The notes under the pieces are model-generated. The model ran no database searches, had not been told where the DNA came from, and saw only the letters and a program-made list of their open reading frames with translations. Position numbers and translations under genes: made by a program. From Helicobacteraceae bacterium (lineage in GTDB: Bacteria > Campylobacterota > Campylobacteria > Campylobacterales > Sulfurimonadaceae), in NCBI GenBank assembly GCA_024635885.1, contig JAGXIA010000047.1, positions 1 to 18,089 of the forward strand: a DNA stretch of 18,089 nucleotides, read 5' to 3'. This document shows positions 7,553 through 13,698 of the stretch, piece after piece. How positions within the stretch are numbered: the stretch's first letter is position 1; each line of letters starts with the position of its first letter.

Positions 7553-7627
7553 TTAATTACTTGAACAAAAAGCAGGTAATATAATCAATGTAAGCGTTAA
7601 TTGAATAATAATTTTAAAATATTTCAT
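7553..7627 (-). CDS. Possible 24-residue hydrophobic peptide (unrecognised small ORF)
   Basis: The reverse strand encodes MKYFKIIIQLTLTLIILPAF followed by CSSN and a TAA stop. It is preceded by AAGGAA six bases before the ATG and by a TATTAT box at 7656-7661, so promoter, ribosome binding site and start are well spaced. The peptide is a basic N-terminus, a hydrophobic core and a Cys near the end, resembling a signal peptide or a very short membrane peptide. PAFC is a poor lipobox because Phe precedes the Cys. It could be a small membrane peptide, a leader ORF of the DUF3015 transcript, or the decayed start of a secreted protein. It lies 100 bases upstream of DUF3015 on the same strand. I know of no homologue; AT-rich DNA can produce such ORFs by chance. 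Confidence 0.4.
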   Translation of the reverse strand: MKYFKIIIQLTLTLIILPAFCSSN

Positions 7628-7655
7628 TTGAATTTCCTTATATTAAAGTTAATTG

Positions 7656-7661
7656 ATAATA
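7656..7661 (-). promoter_or_regulatory. Possible -10 element for the short ORF
   Basis: The minus strand reads TATTAT, with a weak TTAACT -35 about 17 bases upstream. The predicted start is near 7649, leaving a leader of about 22 bases with AAGGAA inside it. Support is only positional. Confidence 0.35.
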
Positions 7662-7699
7662 TCGTATTTATAAATTTTAGTTAATATTCAATATAATGA

Positions 7700-7711
7700 A
7701 GTACAGTTAAG
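7700..7711. promoter_or_regulatory. Partial copy of the palindrome sequence
   Basis: AGTACAGTTAAG matches positions 7521-7532 (AGTACTGTTAAG) at 11 of 12 bases. It lies just upstream of the likely plus-strand -10 for the CNNM gene at 7733-7738, around its -35 region. A regulator binding both sites could link this promoter to that of the DUF3015 gene; this is inference from spacing and similarity only. Confidence 0.3.
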
Positions 7712-7732
7712 TTGAATTATTATCTTGTAGTG

Positions 7733-7738
7733 TATAAT
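7733..7738 (+). promoter_or_regulatory. Probable -10 element for the CNNM-type gene
   Basis: Perfect TATAAT preceded by TG (TGTATAAT). A TTGAAT at 7712-7717 is a possible -35 with a 15-base spacer. Transcription from about 7745 would give a leader of about 90 bases that begins with a run of A and contains the hairpin at 7755-7777. Confidence 0.45.
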
Positions 7739-7754
7739 AAGCTTCAAAAAAAAA

Positions 7755-7777
7755 GGTATGTGGAATTTCCACATGCC
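7755..7777 (-). terminator. Hairpin with T-run on the minus strand, probable leftward terminator
   Basis: GGTATGTGGAA and TTCCACATGCC form an 11-bp stem (one G-T wobble in RNA) around a single central base, so in practice a shorter stem with a small loop. On the plus strand nine A residues (7746-7754) precede it, so on the minus strand the stem is followed by nine T residues: a good intrinsic terminator for leftward transcription. No minus-strand gene lies immediately to its right. It could stop read-through from the operon ending at 8914, which would otherwise run antisense through the CNNM gene. Confidence 0.65.
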
Positions 7778-7835
7778 AAGACTAAATGAAGATTAAATAA
7801 TTTTTATTAAAATAATTTAAAGGATATTGTAAAAC

Positions 7836-8891
7836 TTGGACTTATTAATACTGTTTTTTGTACTTTCGGTGGGCGTTTCATTTTTGTGCTCAGTTCTAGA
7901 ATCGGTGCTTCTGTCTGTAAACATGTCTTATGTTTCAGTCTTAGAGAAAGAAAGACCAAACATTGGAGAACTTCTTAAAAATCATAAGAAAAATATTAAC
8001 AAATCAATAGCTTCAATTTTAATTTTAAATACTATTGCCAATACTGCAGGAGCAGCTGCAGTTGGAGCCCAAGCCTCTAAGATTTATGGAAATGAAGCCG
8101 TTATTTATGTCTCTGTAGTCTTAACATTTGCTATTTTATTTTTGTCAGAAATAATCCCTAAAACAATAGGAGCGGTTTACTGGAAACAGTTAGCTCCAAT
8201 ATCGGCGCAAGTTATACTTGTTTTTATTTGGATTACATACCCCATTATTCTAACAACTCTTTTTGTAACAAATAGAATTGCTAAAGGCAAAGAGGATATT
8301 CACACTTTAACAAAAGAAGAGCTTTTACATAGTATGCTTCAGAGTGAAGATGATGGAGTTATTGATGAGAAAGAATCAGATGTAATTGAAAATATTTTAA
8401 ATCTTAGTAAAATTAAAGTAAGTGAAATATTAACTCCAAGAAGTGTTGTCTTTGCATTAGATGAAACTATGAGTATCAGTGAAGCGCTTGAATTGGAAGA
8501 TATATTTAAATTTTCCCGTTTTCCTGTTTACAATAATTCAATAGAAGAAGTCAGCGGAATTGTTTTAACAAAAGATATATTAAGACAAGCACTAAAAGAC
8601 AATAGAGTAAGTGTCGGCAGCGTTAAAGAAGAAATTTACACTGTCAATGAAAATATACCTGTTTCAAAAGCACTAGACCTCTTTATACAAAAAAAATATC
8701 ATATGTTTTTAGTAACAGATAATTATGATCAAACAGAAGGCATTATAACTCTTGAAGATTGTGTAGAAACTATTTTAGGCGTAGAAATTCTTGATGAGAG
8801 CGATACTATAGAAGATATGCGTGAACTTGCAAAAAATATAATGAAACAAAAAAGAAAAAATAAAAATAAGAAAAGGGAAGAAAGCCTCTAA
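7836..8891 (+). CDS. CNNM/CorC-type membrane protein with CBS pair (probable divalent-cation transporter)
   Basis: The family covers CorB/CorC and CNNM proteins linked to Mg2+ or other cation efflux. The 351-residue protein has an N-terminal CNNM domain (about 1-160) with roughly three hydrophobic helices, an ANTAGAAAVGAQ helix and SEIIPKTIG (about 108-116), a diagnostic motif. HTLTKEELLHSML then leads into a CBS pair (about 185-320) with SEILTPRSVVFALDE and GIITLEDCVETILG. It ends in a Lys/Arg-rich tail. The C-terminal CorC_HlyC domain found in longer members is absent. The start is TTG at 7836; AAGGA lies 11 bases upstream, rather far, but no other in-frame start fits because a TAA follows the TTG at 7827. 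The gene converges on the EamA gene with 22 bases between them. Substrate is not shown by the sequence. Confidence 0.85.
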   Translation: MDLLILFFVLSVGVSFLCSVLESVLLSVNMSYVSVLEKERPNIGELLKNHKKNINKSIASILILNTIANTAGAAAVGAQASKIYGNEAVIYVSVVLTFAILFLSEIIPKTIGAVYWKQLAPISAQVILVFIWITYPIILTTLFVTNRIAKGKEDIHTLTKEELLHSMLQSEDDGVIDEKESDVIENILNLSKIKVSEILTPRSVVFALDETMSISEALELEDIFKFSRFPVYNNSIEEVSGIVLTKDILRQALKDNRVSVGSVKEEIYTVNENIPVSKALDLFIQKKYHMFLVTDNYDQTEGIITLEDCVETILGVEILDESDTIEDMRELAKNIMKQKRKNKNKKREESL

Positions 8892-8913
8892 AAAAGGGCT
8901 ACCGACATAAAAA

Positions 8914-9792
8914 CTATTTAATTGCTTTTTTAGCAATATTATTTATAAAATAAACAGCAATCAGGCTAAGGATTCCACCTATGAGAACATGTGTCTGAAC
9001 ATTTTCATCTAAGACTATCCAGGCAATCAAAATAGCGAAGGTCGGAACTAAAAACATAAATGAACTTGTGATTTCACTGCCAAGTTTCCCTGATGCCACA
9101 AAAAATATAGTTGTTGCTACACTTTGACCAAGTACAGCTAGATAAATCATAGCAATCCAAAAATTTGTCCCTTCATTAAAAACATTTAATAAGTTAGAGT
9201 CATACGCATATATAAATGTGACAACTGTAGCAACTACAGAGATTAAAAAACTGTAATGCACAGGGTGTATATATTTATGCGAGTGCTGAGATAAAACAGT
9301 TACTCCAGCCCAGATTATTGCGCATAGTAAAAAGTATACATTTGAGCCATTAAGAAAAAGATTGATATCTGCAACCTGAAGCATTATTACCCCACCAATC
9401 ACTCCTAAAAAAAGACCAAAATATTGAGCATTTTTAAGTCTTTTTTTAAAAATAATAGCAACAAGTAAAAAAGTCATAACGGGACTAAGTGTAGTTATAA
9501 TTACTCCACCGGAGCCAGCCATTCCATGTTTTACACCCAAATATGAAGAGACCATAAAGGCAATATTGAGCACAGAACTGCCGAGCACATATTTAATGTT
9601 CCCTTTATTAAGCGCCAGCGGTTCTTTCATCAAATAAAGTATAGGTAAAAAGGAAAGACTCATAATAAAAAAACGCCAAAAAATAATGACATCCATTGGT
9701 AAGGTATATGTCAGAATTTTTAAAGCACTCCACCCACCGCCCCACAATAACATTGCCAGAACTAGTAAGTATAAAAAGTGTACGTTTTTCAT
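8914..9792 (-). CDS. EamA-type permease of the drug/metabolite transporter superfamily
   Basis: The 292-residue protein is almost wholly hydrophobic and should form ten membrane helices in two repeated EamA halves. The first half starts with WGGGWSALKIL, the usual WGSNF-like beginning, and has WRFFIMSLSFLPIL. The second begins about residue 150 with AIIWAGVTVLSQHSHKY and contains the ATTIFFVASGKLGSEITSSF stretch and the final FLVPTFAILIAWIVLDE, typical of the family. Family members export amino acids, nucleotide sugars or other metabolites, and the substrate here cannot be told. Its ATG overlaps the stop of the SLC1-type gene by four bases (ATGA), so translation is coupled; the GAGG upstream is only a few bases away. 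It is the last gene of the 11759-8914 operon. I see no strong terminator in the 22 bases before the convergent gene. Confidence 0.88.
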   Translation of the reverse strand: MKNVHFLYLLVLAMLLWGGGWSALKILTYTLPMDVIIFWRFFIMSLSFLPILYLMKEPLALNKGNIKYVLGSSVLNIAFMVSSYLGVKHGMAGSGGVIITTLSPVMTFLLVAIIFKKRLKNAQYFGLFLGVIGGVIMLQVADINLFLNGSNVYFLLCAIIWAGVTVLSQHSHKYIHPVHYSFLISVVATVVTFIYAYDSNLLNVFNEGTNFWIAMIYLAVLGQSVATTIFFVASGKLGSEITSSFMFLVPTFAILIAWIVLDENVQTHVLIGGILSLIAVYFINNIAKKAIK

Positions 9793-11015
9793 GTCCTCTT
9801 TAAAGAAGCTTTTTTCTCAAGTTGGTCAACTATTTTTGCTACAACAAGGTCGGAAGTAACATTAAGTGAAGTTCTACACATATCTAAAATACGATCAACT
9901 GCTACTATTAACGCTATATATTCTACGGGAAGATTCAGCTGGTTTAAAATCACAACCATCATTACAAGTGAAGCACTTGGAAGTGCTGCCACTCCGACGC
10001 TTAAAGCTACAACTGTGATGCCTAGAAGAACTTGATCTCCAAAGCTGAGTGCAACTCCGGCAAGATTGGCGATATATAAAACAGCTACACTTAAATAAGC
10101 AGCTGTTCCATCCATAGATACAGTTGCCCCTAAAGGAAGAACAAAAGAGGCTGTTTTTTTGCTAACACCACCCATCTCTTCCGTCACTCGCATTGAGACC
10201 GGCAGGGTAGCGGCTGAAGATGCTGTAGAAAATGCCATGATTGGAGCTTCTCTAACATCAGATAGATAATGATAGGGATTTATTTTTCCAAAAAATGCCA
10301 AAATTGCAGGAAGAGTTAAAACTGCATGAAATAAAATGACCCCGACAACCACAAGAATATATTTCCACAAGCCTACAACAACATCTATCCCTTGATCGGC
10401 AATAACATAGGATATTAGACTAAAGACACCAATTGGAGTCATAAGAATTACCCACTCGGCCATCTTCAGCATTGCCTCTGAAACGGCTGTGAAAAATTTA
10501 ACAATAGGTTCTTGTTCTACTGGTTTTAAATAGAGTGAAGCCACACCGAAAAGTATAGAAAAGACTATAATCTGCATCATAGAACCAGTGCTGAGTGCAT
10601 TAAATACATTTATTGGAATAAAGCTTAAAATCATACTCTCGAATGAAAAAGAAGCGAGACTGGCAGCTTTTGCATATTCAAGTCCTTCTCCACTTACATG
10701 TTCACCAATAGTAAATATGTTCATAGCAATTATAGCTAAGAGTACAGCGAGTGCTGTTGTTAACAGATAAAGCCCAATTGTTTTAAGCCCTATATTTTTA
10801 AGGTGTTCAAGTGAGCCTAAGCCTAGAATAGCTATGTAAATACTGGAAAAAACGAGAGGCACAACTAGCATTTTCAAAAAAGCTATAAAAACTGTACCAA
10901 TTACCTTTTGCTCAAGTGCCAGCTCTGGAAAATAAATACCAAAAAACACACCGAGAATTATACCAAGCAGGACAAGCGTATTTGTAGTAGCATATTTTTT
11001 AATTTTTTTAATCAC
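9789..11015 (-). CDS. Dicarboxylate/amino acid:cation symporter (SLC1/DAACS family)
   Basis: Family members (GltP, DctA, GltPh) take up glutamate, aspartate or C4-dicarboxylates with Na+ or H+ across the inner membrane by an elevator mechanism. The 408 residues cover the whole family length. The hairpin-1 region has AFSTASSAATLPVSM, the serine-rich signature. TM7 has LPLGATVSMDGTAAY, and TM8 has DRILDMCRTSLNVTSDLVVA with the substrate-contacting Asp, Arg and Asn. In the TM7 motif Ser replaces the usual Asn of NMDGT, a residue that contributes to sodium coordination in GltPh, so ion coupling may differ. The start is GTG at 11015 with AAGGAG five bases upstream, 13 bases after the trxC stop. 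It overlaps the EamA gene by 4 bases. Substrate choice between amino acids and dicarboxylates is not resolved here. Confidence 0.92.
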   Translation of the reverse strand: MIKKIKKYATTNTLVLLGIILGVFFGIYFPELALEQKVIGTVFIAFLKMLVVPLVFSSIYIAILGLGSLEHLKNIGLKTIGLYLLTTALAVLLAIIAMNIFTIGEHVSGEGLEYAKAASLASFSFESMILSFIPINVFNALSTGSMMQIIVFSILFGVASLYLKPVEQEPIVKFFTAVSEAMLKMAEWVILMTPIGVFSLISYVIADQGIDVVVGLWKYILVVVGVILFHAVLTLPAILAFFGKINPYHYLSDVREAPIMAFSTASSAATLPVSMRVTEEMGGVSKKTASFVLPLGATVSMDGTAAYLSVAVLYIANLAGVALSFGDQVLLGITVVALSVGVAALPSASLVMMVVILNQLNLPVEYIALIVAVDRILDMCRTSLNVTSDLVVAKIVDQLEKKASLKRT

Positions 11016-11028
11016 TCTTTCTCCTTAA

Positions 11029-11454
11029 TTAGTCAATAAATTGCGAAACAAGTTTATTTAAGCTTGTTTCATCTAAAGCACCAGAAACTCTATTCACTTC
11101 TTTGCCATTTTTAAATATTATAAGTGTGGGAATACTTCTAATTCCAAATCTGGCACCTAAGTTTTGTTCACTCTCAGTATTGACTTTTGTAAAAAGAACT
11201 TTTAAGGGAAAGTTCTTTGCACTTTTTTCAAAATTTGGTCCCATCATCTTACAAGGACCACACCATGGTGCCCAAAAATCTACCACAACAGGTAAATCAC
11301 TGTTTACTACAACTTCATCAAAATTGTTTTCACTTAACTCTAATGGAGTTGTAATAAGTAAAGAATTTTTACATTTACCACAGTTGGCTTTTGTGTAAGA
11401 TTCTTTGACTGGTATGTTATTAACACTTAAACATGAGGGACAAACTACACGCAT
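11029..11454 (-). CDS. trxC: Thioredoxin 2-type protein with N-terminal zinc ribbon (TrxC)
   Basis: TrxC is a cytoplasmic protein-disulfide reductase fed by thioredoxin reductase. The N-terminal 30 residues hold two CxxC pairs, CPSC (5-8) and CGKC (25-28), which in TrxC bind zinc. The thioredoxin fold follows from about residue 40, with the active site WCGPC (64-68) and the SIPTLIIF stretch bearing the cis-proline. The 141-residue length matches TrxC. The ATG at 11454 lies inside the end of the upstream gene, overlapping by 10 bases in another frame, so expression is probably coupled to that unknown small protein. The SLC1-type gene starts 13 bases after the stop. Its place ahead of two transporters is not a combination I recognise. 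Confidence 0.93.
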   Translation of the reverse strand: MRVVCPSCLSVNNIPVKESYTKANCGKCKNSLLITTPLELSENNFDEVVVNSDLPVVVDFWAPWCGPCKMMGPNFEKSAKNFPLKVLFTKVNTESEQNLGARFGIRSIPTLIIFKNGKEVNRVSGALDETSLNKLVSQFID

Positions 11455-11759
11455 AGCGTCCCCTTTTGAGTTAGTACTATTGTTAGACCATCTTCTTTTA
11501 CTTCAATCAATTTGTCGCTTTTTAATTCGTTCATTGCTTCTTCTAAAGCGTCATTTTGTTTTGGATTTAATTTTGTTAAAATATTTTGGACTACATCTTG
11601 TTTTGTCATAACTTGACCAGCATGATTGCGCTTTTTAAACCAAGCCATAAACATCTCTTTAACTTCATTTTTAGGAGCTGTATCCATATTGTTTTTTTTT
11701 GGAGGAGATTTTCTTTTATTTGTATGAGGAGAACTTGTGTGCTTAGTAGATGGTTTCAT
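11445..11759 (-). CDS. Small basic protein of unknown function, coupled to trxC
   Basis: I do not recognise this protein. The 104 residues split in two. Residues 1-28 are disordered-looking and rich in Lys, Ser, Thr, Pro and His (for example TNKRKSPPKKNN). Residues 29-104 look like a compact helical domain: KEMFMAWFKKRN, then MTKQDVVQNILTKL, DALEEAMNELKSDKLIEV and a short beta pair ending TIVLTQKG. The helix-helix-helix-beta-hairpin order resembles a winged helix, which with the basic tail would suit a nucleic-acid-binding protein; this is inference. The ATG at 11759 has AAGG six bases upstream and TACAAT about 22 bases upstream, so it heads the operon with trxC, the SLC1 symporter and EamA. 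It could be a regulator of its operon. No Cys except one near the C-terminus. Confidence 0.7.
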   Translation of the reverse strand: MKPSTKHTSSPHTNKRKSPPKKNNMDTAPKNEVKEMFMAWFKKRNHAGQVMTKQDVVQNILTKLNPKQNDALEEAMNELKSDKLIEVKEDGLTIVLTQKGTLCV

Positions 11760-11780
11760 GACTTACCTTCTTTTTTTGTA

Positions 11781-11786
11781 ATTGTA
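11781..11786 (-). promoter_or_regulatory. Possible -10 element for the small-protein/trxC operon
   Basis: The minus strand reads TACAAT, giving a start near 11774 and a leader of about 15 bases that contains the ribosome binding site AAGG. No clear -35 is present. Confidence 0.4.
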
Positions 11787-11912
11787 TTTATTTCGACATT
11801 GTCACATTTTTTTACTAAAACAATAGAATAAGCACTTGTATATAAACACCGAGTGAATAAAGTATCTTAGATTCATGTAAGGCTTTTTCTCTGCCTTGAC
11901 AAGAATCACAAT

Positions 11913-12016
11913 TCTAACATAAATTATTGTTATAAGTAAAGGGAATTGATGGCTTAAAATCAAGGCGTGCAGACCAGCCGTAAAGTCCACCAAATGCAAA
12001 GCAAAATTAAGTTAGA
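11913..12016. repeat. Composition-shifted island between short inverted repeats
   Basis: TCTAAC at 11913-11918 and GTTAGA at 12011-12016 are inverted copies, and similarity continues inward imperfectly (TAAATTATTG against TAATTTTGC on the opposite strands). The centre, roughly 11963-11999, is clearly richer in G and C than its surroundings. The island begins 9 bases after the stop of the GNAT-nitrilase gene. No transposase is present and I see no target-site duplication. It may be a miniature element, an attC-like relic (the right end reads GTTAGAC), or a structured RNA. The remaining bases 11760-11912 hold the operon promoter and nothing else I can support. Confidence 0.3.
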
Positions 12017-12025
12017 CTATTGACT

Positions 12026-13558
12026 TTATTTACCTATTCTCTTTACTTCATACATATCTGTTCTTCTGTCTTTTAAGTTTTTAACACTGCCAAATTCGTG
12101 CAGTTCTGTTAAGAGGTCTATGTCAACATCGGCTATTAAAACCATTTCAGCATTTGGAGTAGCTTCTGCTTTTATTCCATTTGTGGGAAAAGCAAAATCA
12201 CAAGGTGTAAACACCATAGACTGGGCAAACTGCATATCCATGTTGTGCACATTTGGCAGGTTTCCTACGCTTCCTGCAATGGCAACATAACACTCATTTT
12301 CTATGGCTCTTGCCTGAGAACAGTGTCTTACTCTTGAATATCCATTTTGTGTGTCTGTCAAAAATGGAACAAACAAAATATCCATTCCCTCTTCTGCAAG
12401 CAGTCTGCTGAGTTCAGGGAATTCAGTATCATAACAAATAAGTATCCCGATTTTTCCACAGTCAGTGTCAAATGTTTTGACGCCATGTCCGCCTTGCATT
12501 CCCCATATTTTTGCTTCGTCCGGTGTTACATGTATTTTTTCATAACGGTCAATCGTACCGTCTCTTCTGCATAAATAGCCGACATTGTAAAGATGCCCGT
12601 CTTTTATTTCAGGCATACTTCCTGAGATAATGTTAATATTATAAGACATAGCAAACTCTGAAAATTTCTGAATAATATCATGCGTGTGTTTAGCTAACTC
12701 TCTAATCGCATCGGGCTCTGAGAGATGGTTATTCTCAGCCATTAAAGGTGCATTGAAAAATTCTGGAAACAGAGCAAAATCTGAACGGTATCCCGAAACG
12801 GTATCTATAAAATATTCCGCTTGCTGTAACAACTCTGCAAGATTTTTATAAGGTCGCATCTGCCATTGAATCAAACCCAATCGAACTATTTTTTTCTTTG
12901 CCGTAGCTATTTTACTTGGTTTTTCGTAATAAATGTTATCCCATTCAAGTAAAACAGCAAATTCTCCAGATGCTTGATCTCCTTCTAAATAACCCTTTAA
13001 AATTTTTGAGGGGTGAAAATCATTGGATATTTGAAAATTAAGTACAGGATCATTCATCTCTTTTCTTTTTACTTTTTCAATATATTCTTTTGCTGAAAGT
13101 TCATTCTCATATTTATGAAAATTTGGAATTCTTCCGCCAAAAGCAATCCCTTTAAGATTAAGTTTTTCACACAACTCTTTTCTGTAGTCATATAAACGTC
13201 TTCCTAGTCTAAGACCTCGGAACTTAGGTTTTACAAATACATCTATTCCGTAAAGTATATTTCCCTTATCTGTATGTGTATCAAAAGTATAGTTTCCGGT
13301 TATTTCTTTATAGGTATGATGATTAGCAAATTCATCGTAGTTTACAATGATTGCAAAGGCACATCCTGCTAATTCCCCATCAATTTTTATAACTACTTGA
13401 CCTTCTTGAAATTTTTCAATCAATGATTCAATCTGCACTTTTTGCCAATAAGCATCATCCAAAGCTTCGTATGATAGCAACATAACTTCTTTTAACTCTT
13501 CATAATCATCAATGCTAAGAAATTTCAGTTCAATGTTTTCTCGTATTTGTATTTCCAT
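12026..13558 (-). CDS. GNAT acetyltransferase / carbon-nitrogen hydrolase (nitrilase superfamily) fusion protein
   Basis: This is a known two-domain architecture whose substrates are undefined. The N-terminal GNAT domain (about residues 8-170) carries VKPKFRGLRLGRRLYDYRK, the acetyl-CoA pyrophosphate loop. The C-terminal nitrilase-fold domain (about 225-505) has the full Glu-Lys-Cys triad: FPEFFN (Glu266), YEKIHVTPDE (Lys341) and ICYDTEFPE (Cys375), numbered from the ATG at 13558. Such domains hydrolyse amides with a thioester intermediate. I chose this ATG (510 residues) because GGA lies four bases upstream; a TTG at 13567 would add three residues and lacks a ribosome binding site. TATAAT at 13591-13596 gives its own promoter. 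It is divergent from putA across about 140 bases, which hints at, but does not show, a link to proline or amide metabolism. Confidence 0.9.
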   Translation of the reverse strand: MEIQIRENIELKFLSIDDYEELKEVMLLSYEALDDAYWQKVQIESLIEKFQEGQVVIKIDGELAGCAFAIIVNYDEFANHHTYKEITGNYTFDTHTDKGNILYGIDVFVKPKFRGLRLGRRLYDYRKELCEKLNLKGIAFGGRIPNFHKYENELSAKEYIEKVKRKEMNDPVLNFQISNDFHPSKILKGYLEGDQASGEFAVLLEWDNIYYEKPSKIATAKKKIVRLGLIQWQMRPYKNLAELLQQAEYFIDTVSGYRSDFALFPEFFNAPLMAENNHLSEPDAIRELAKHTHDIIQKFSEFAMSYNINIISGSMPEIKDGHLYNVGYLCRRDGTIDRYEKIHVTPDEAKIWGMQGGHGVKTFDTDCGKIGILICYDTEFPELSRLLAEEGMDILFVPFLTDTQNGYSRVRHCSQARAIENECYVAIAGSVGNLPNVHNMDMQFAQSMVFTPCDFAFPTNGIKAEATPNAEMVLIADVDIDLLTELHEFGSVKNLKDRRTDMYEVKRIGK

Positions 13559-13590
13559 TTCGTCCAACTATATTCTAATTTTTACTAAGA

Positions 13591-13596
13591 ATTATA
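13591..13596 (-). promoter_or_regulatory. -10 element for the GNAT-nitrilase gene
   Basis: Perfect TATAAT on the minus strand, giving a start near 13584 and a leader of about 26 bases. No convincing -35. The region 13568-13698 is shared with the divergent putA promoter. Confidence 0.55.
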
Positions 13597-13668
13597 TCTG
13601 AATTGTGTAATGAGATAAACATCAAATAAAACTAATATTACTAAAATAAGTTTGATTTAAATATATCA

Positions 13669-13677
13669 TGATAATAT
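13669..13677 (+). promoter_or_regulatory. Possible extended -10 for putA-putP
   Basis: TGATAATAT contains TG followed after one base by TAATAT, a two-mismatch -10, overlapping GATAAT at 13670-13675. A start near 13683 would leave a leader of about 16 bases with the strong AGAAGGA ribosome binding site before the ATG. I see no PutA operator, and this PutA has no DNA-binding domain, so control must come from elsewhere. Confidence 0.3.
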
Positions 13678-13698
13678 TAAAGCAGAAGGAATCTAAAA

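Noticed and set aside
8880..8913. Possible shared bidirectional terminator between the convergent CNNM and EamA genes (AGCC ... GGCT).
   Set aside because: The stem is only four base pairs plus one wobble with a long A-rich loop, too weak to support.
11877..11934. Three small hairpins in a row (AAGGC/GCCTT, AGAAT/ATTCT, TAACA/TGTTA), considered as a riboswitch or small RNA.
   Set aside because: Each stem is only five pairs and none is followed by a T-run; chance pairing is likely in this composition.
11802..11999. A 65-codon minus-strand ORF in the gap before the small-protein operon.
   Set aside because: It has no ribosome binding site, mixed composition, no recognisable domain, and crosses the island and the operon promoter region; it is treated as a chance ORF over the island.
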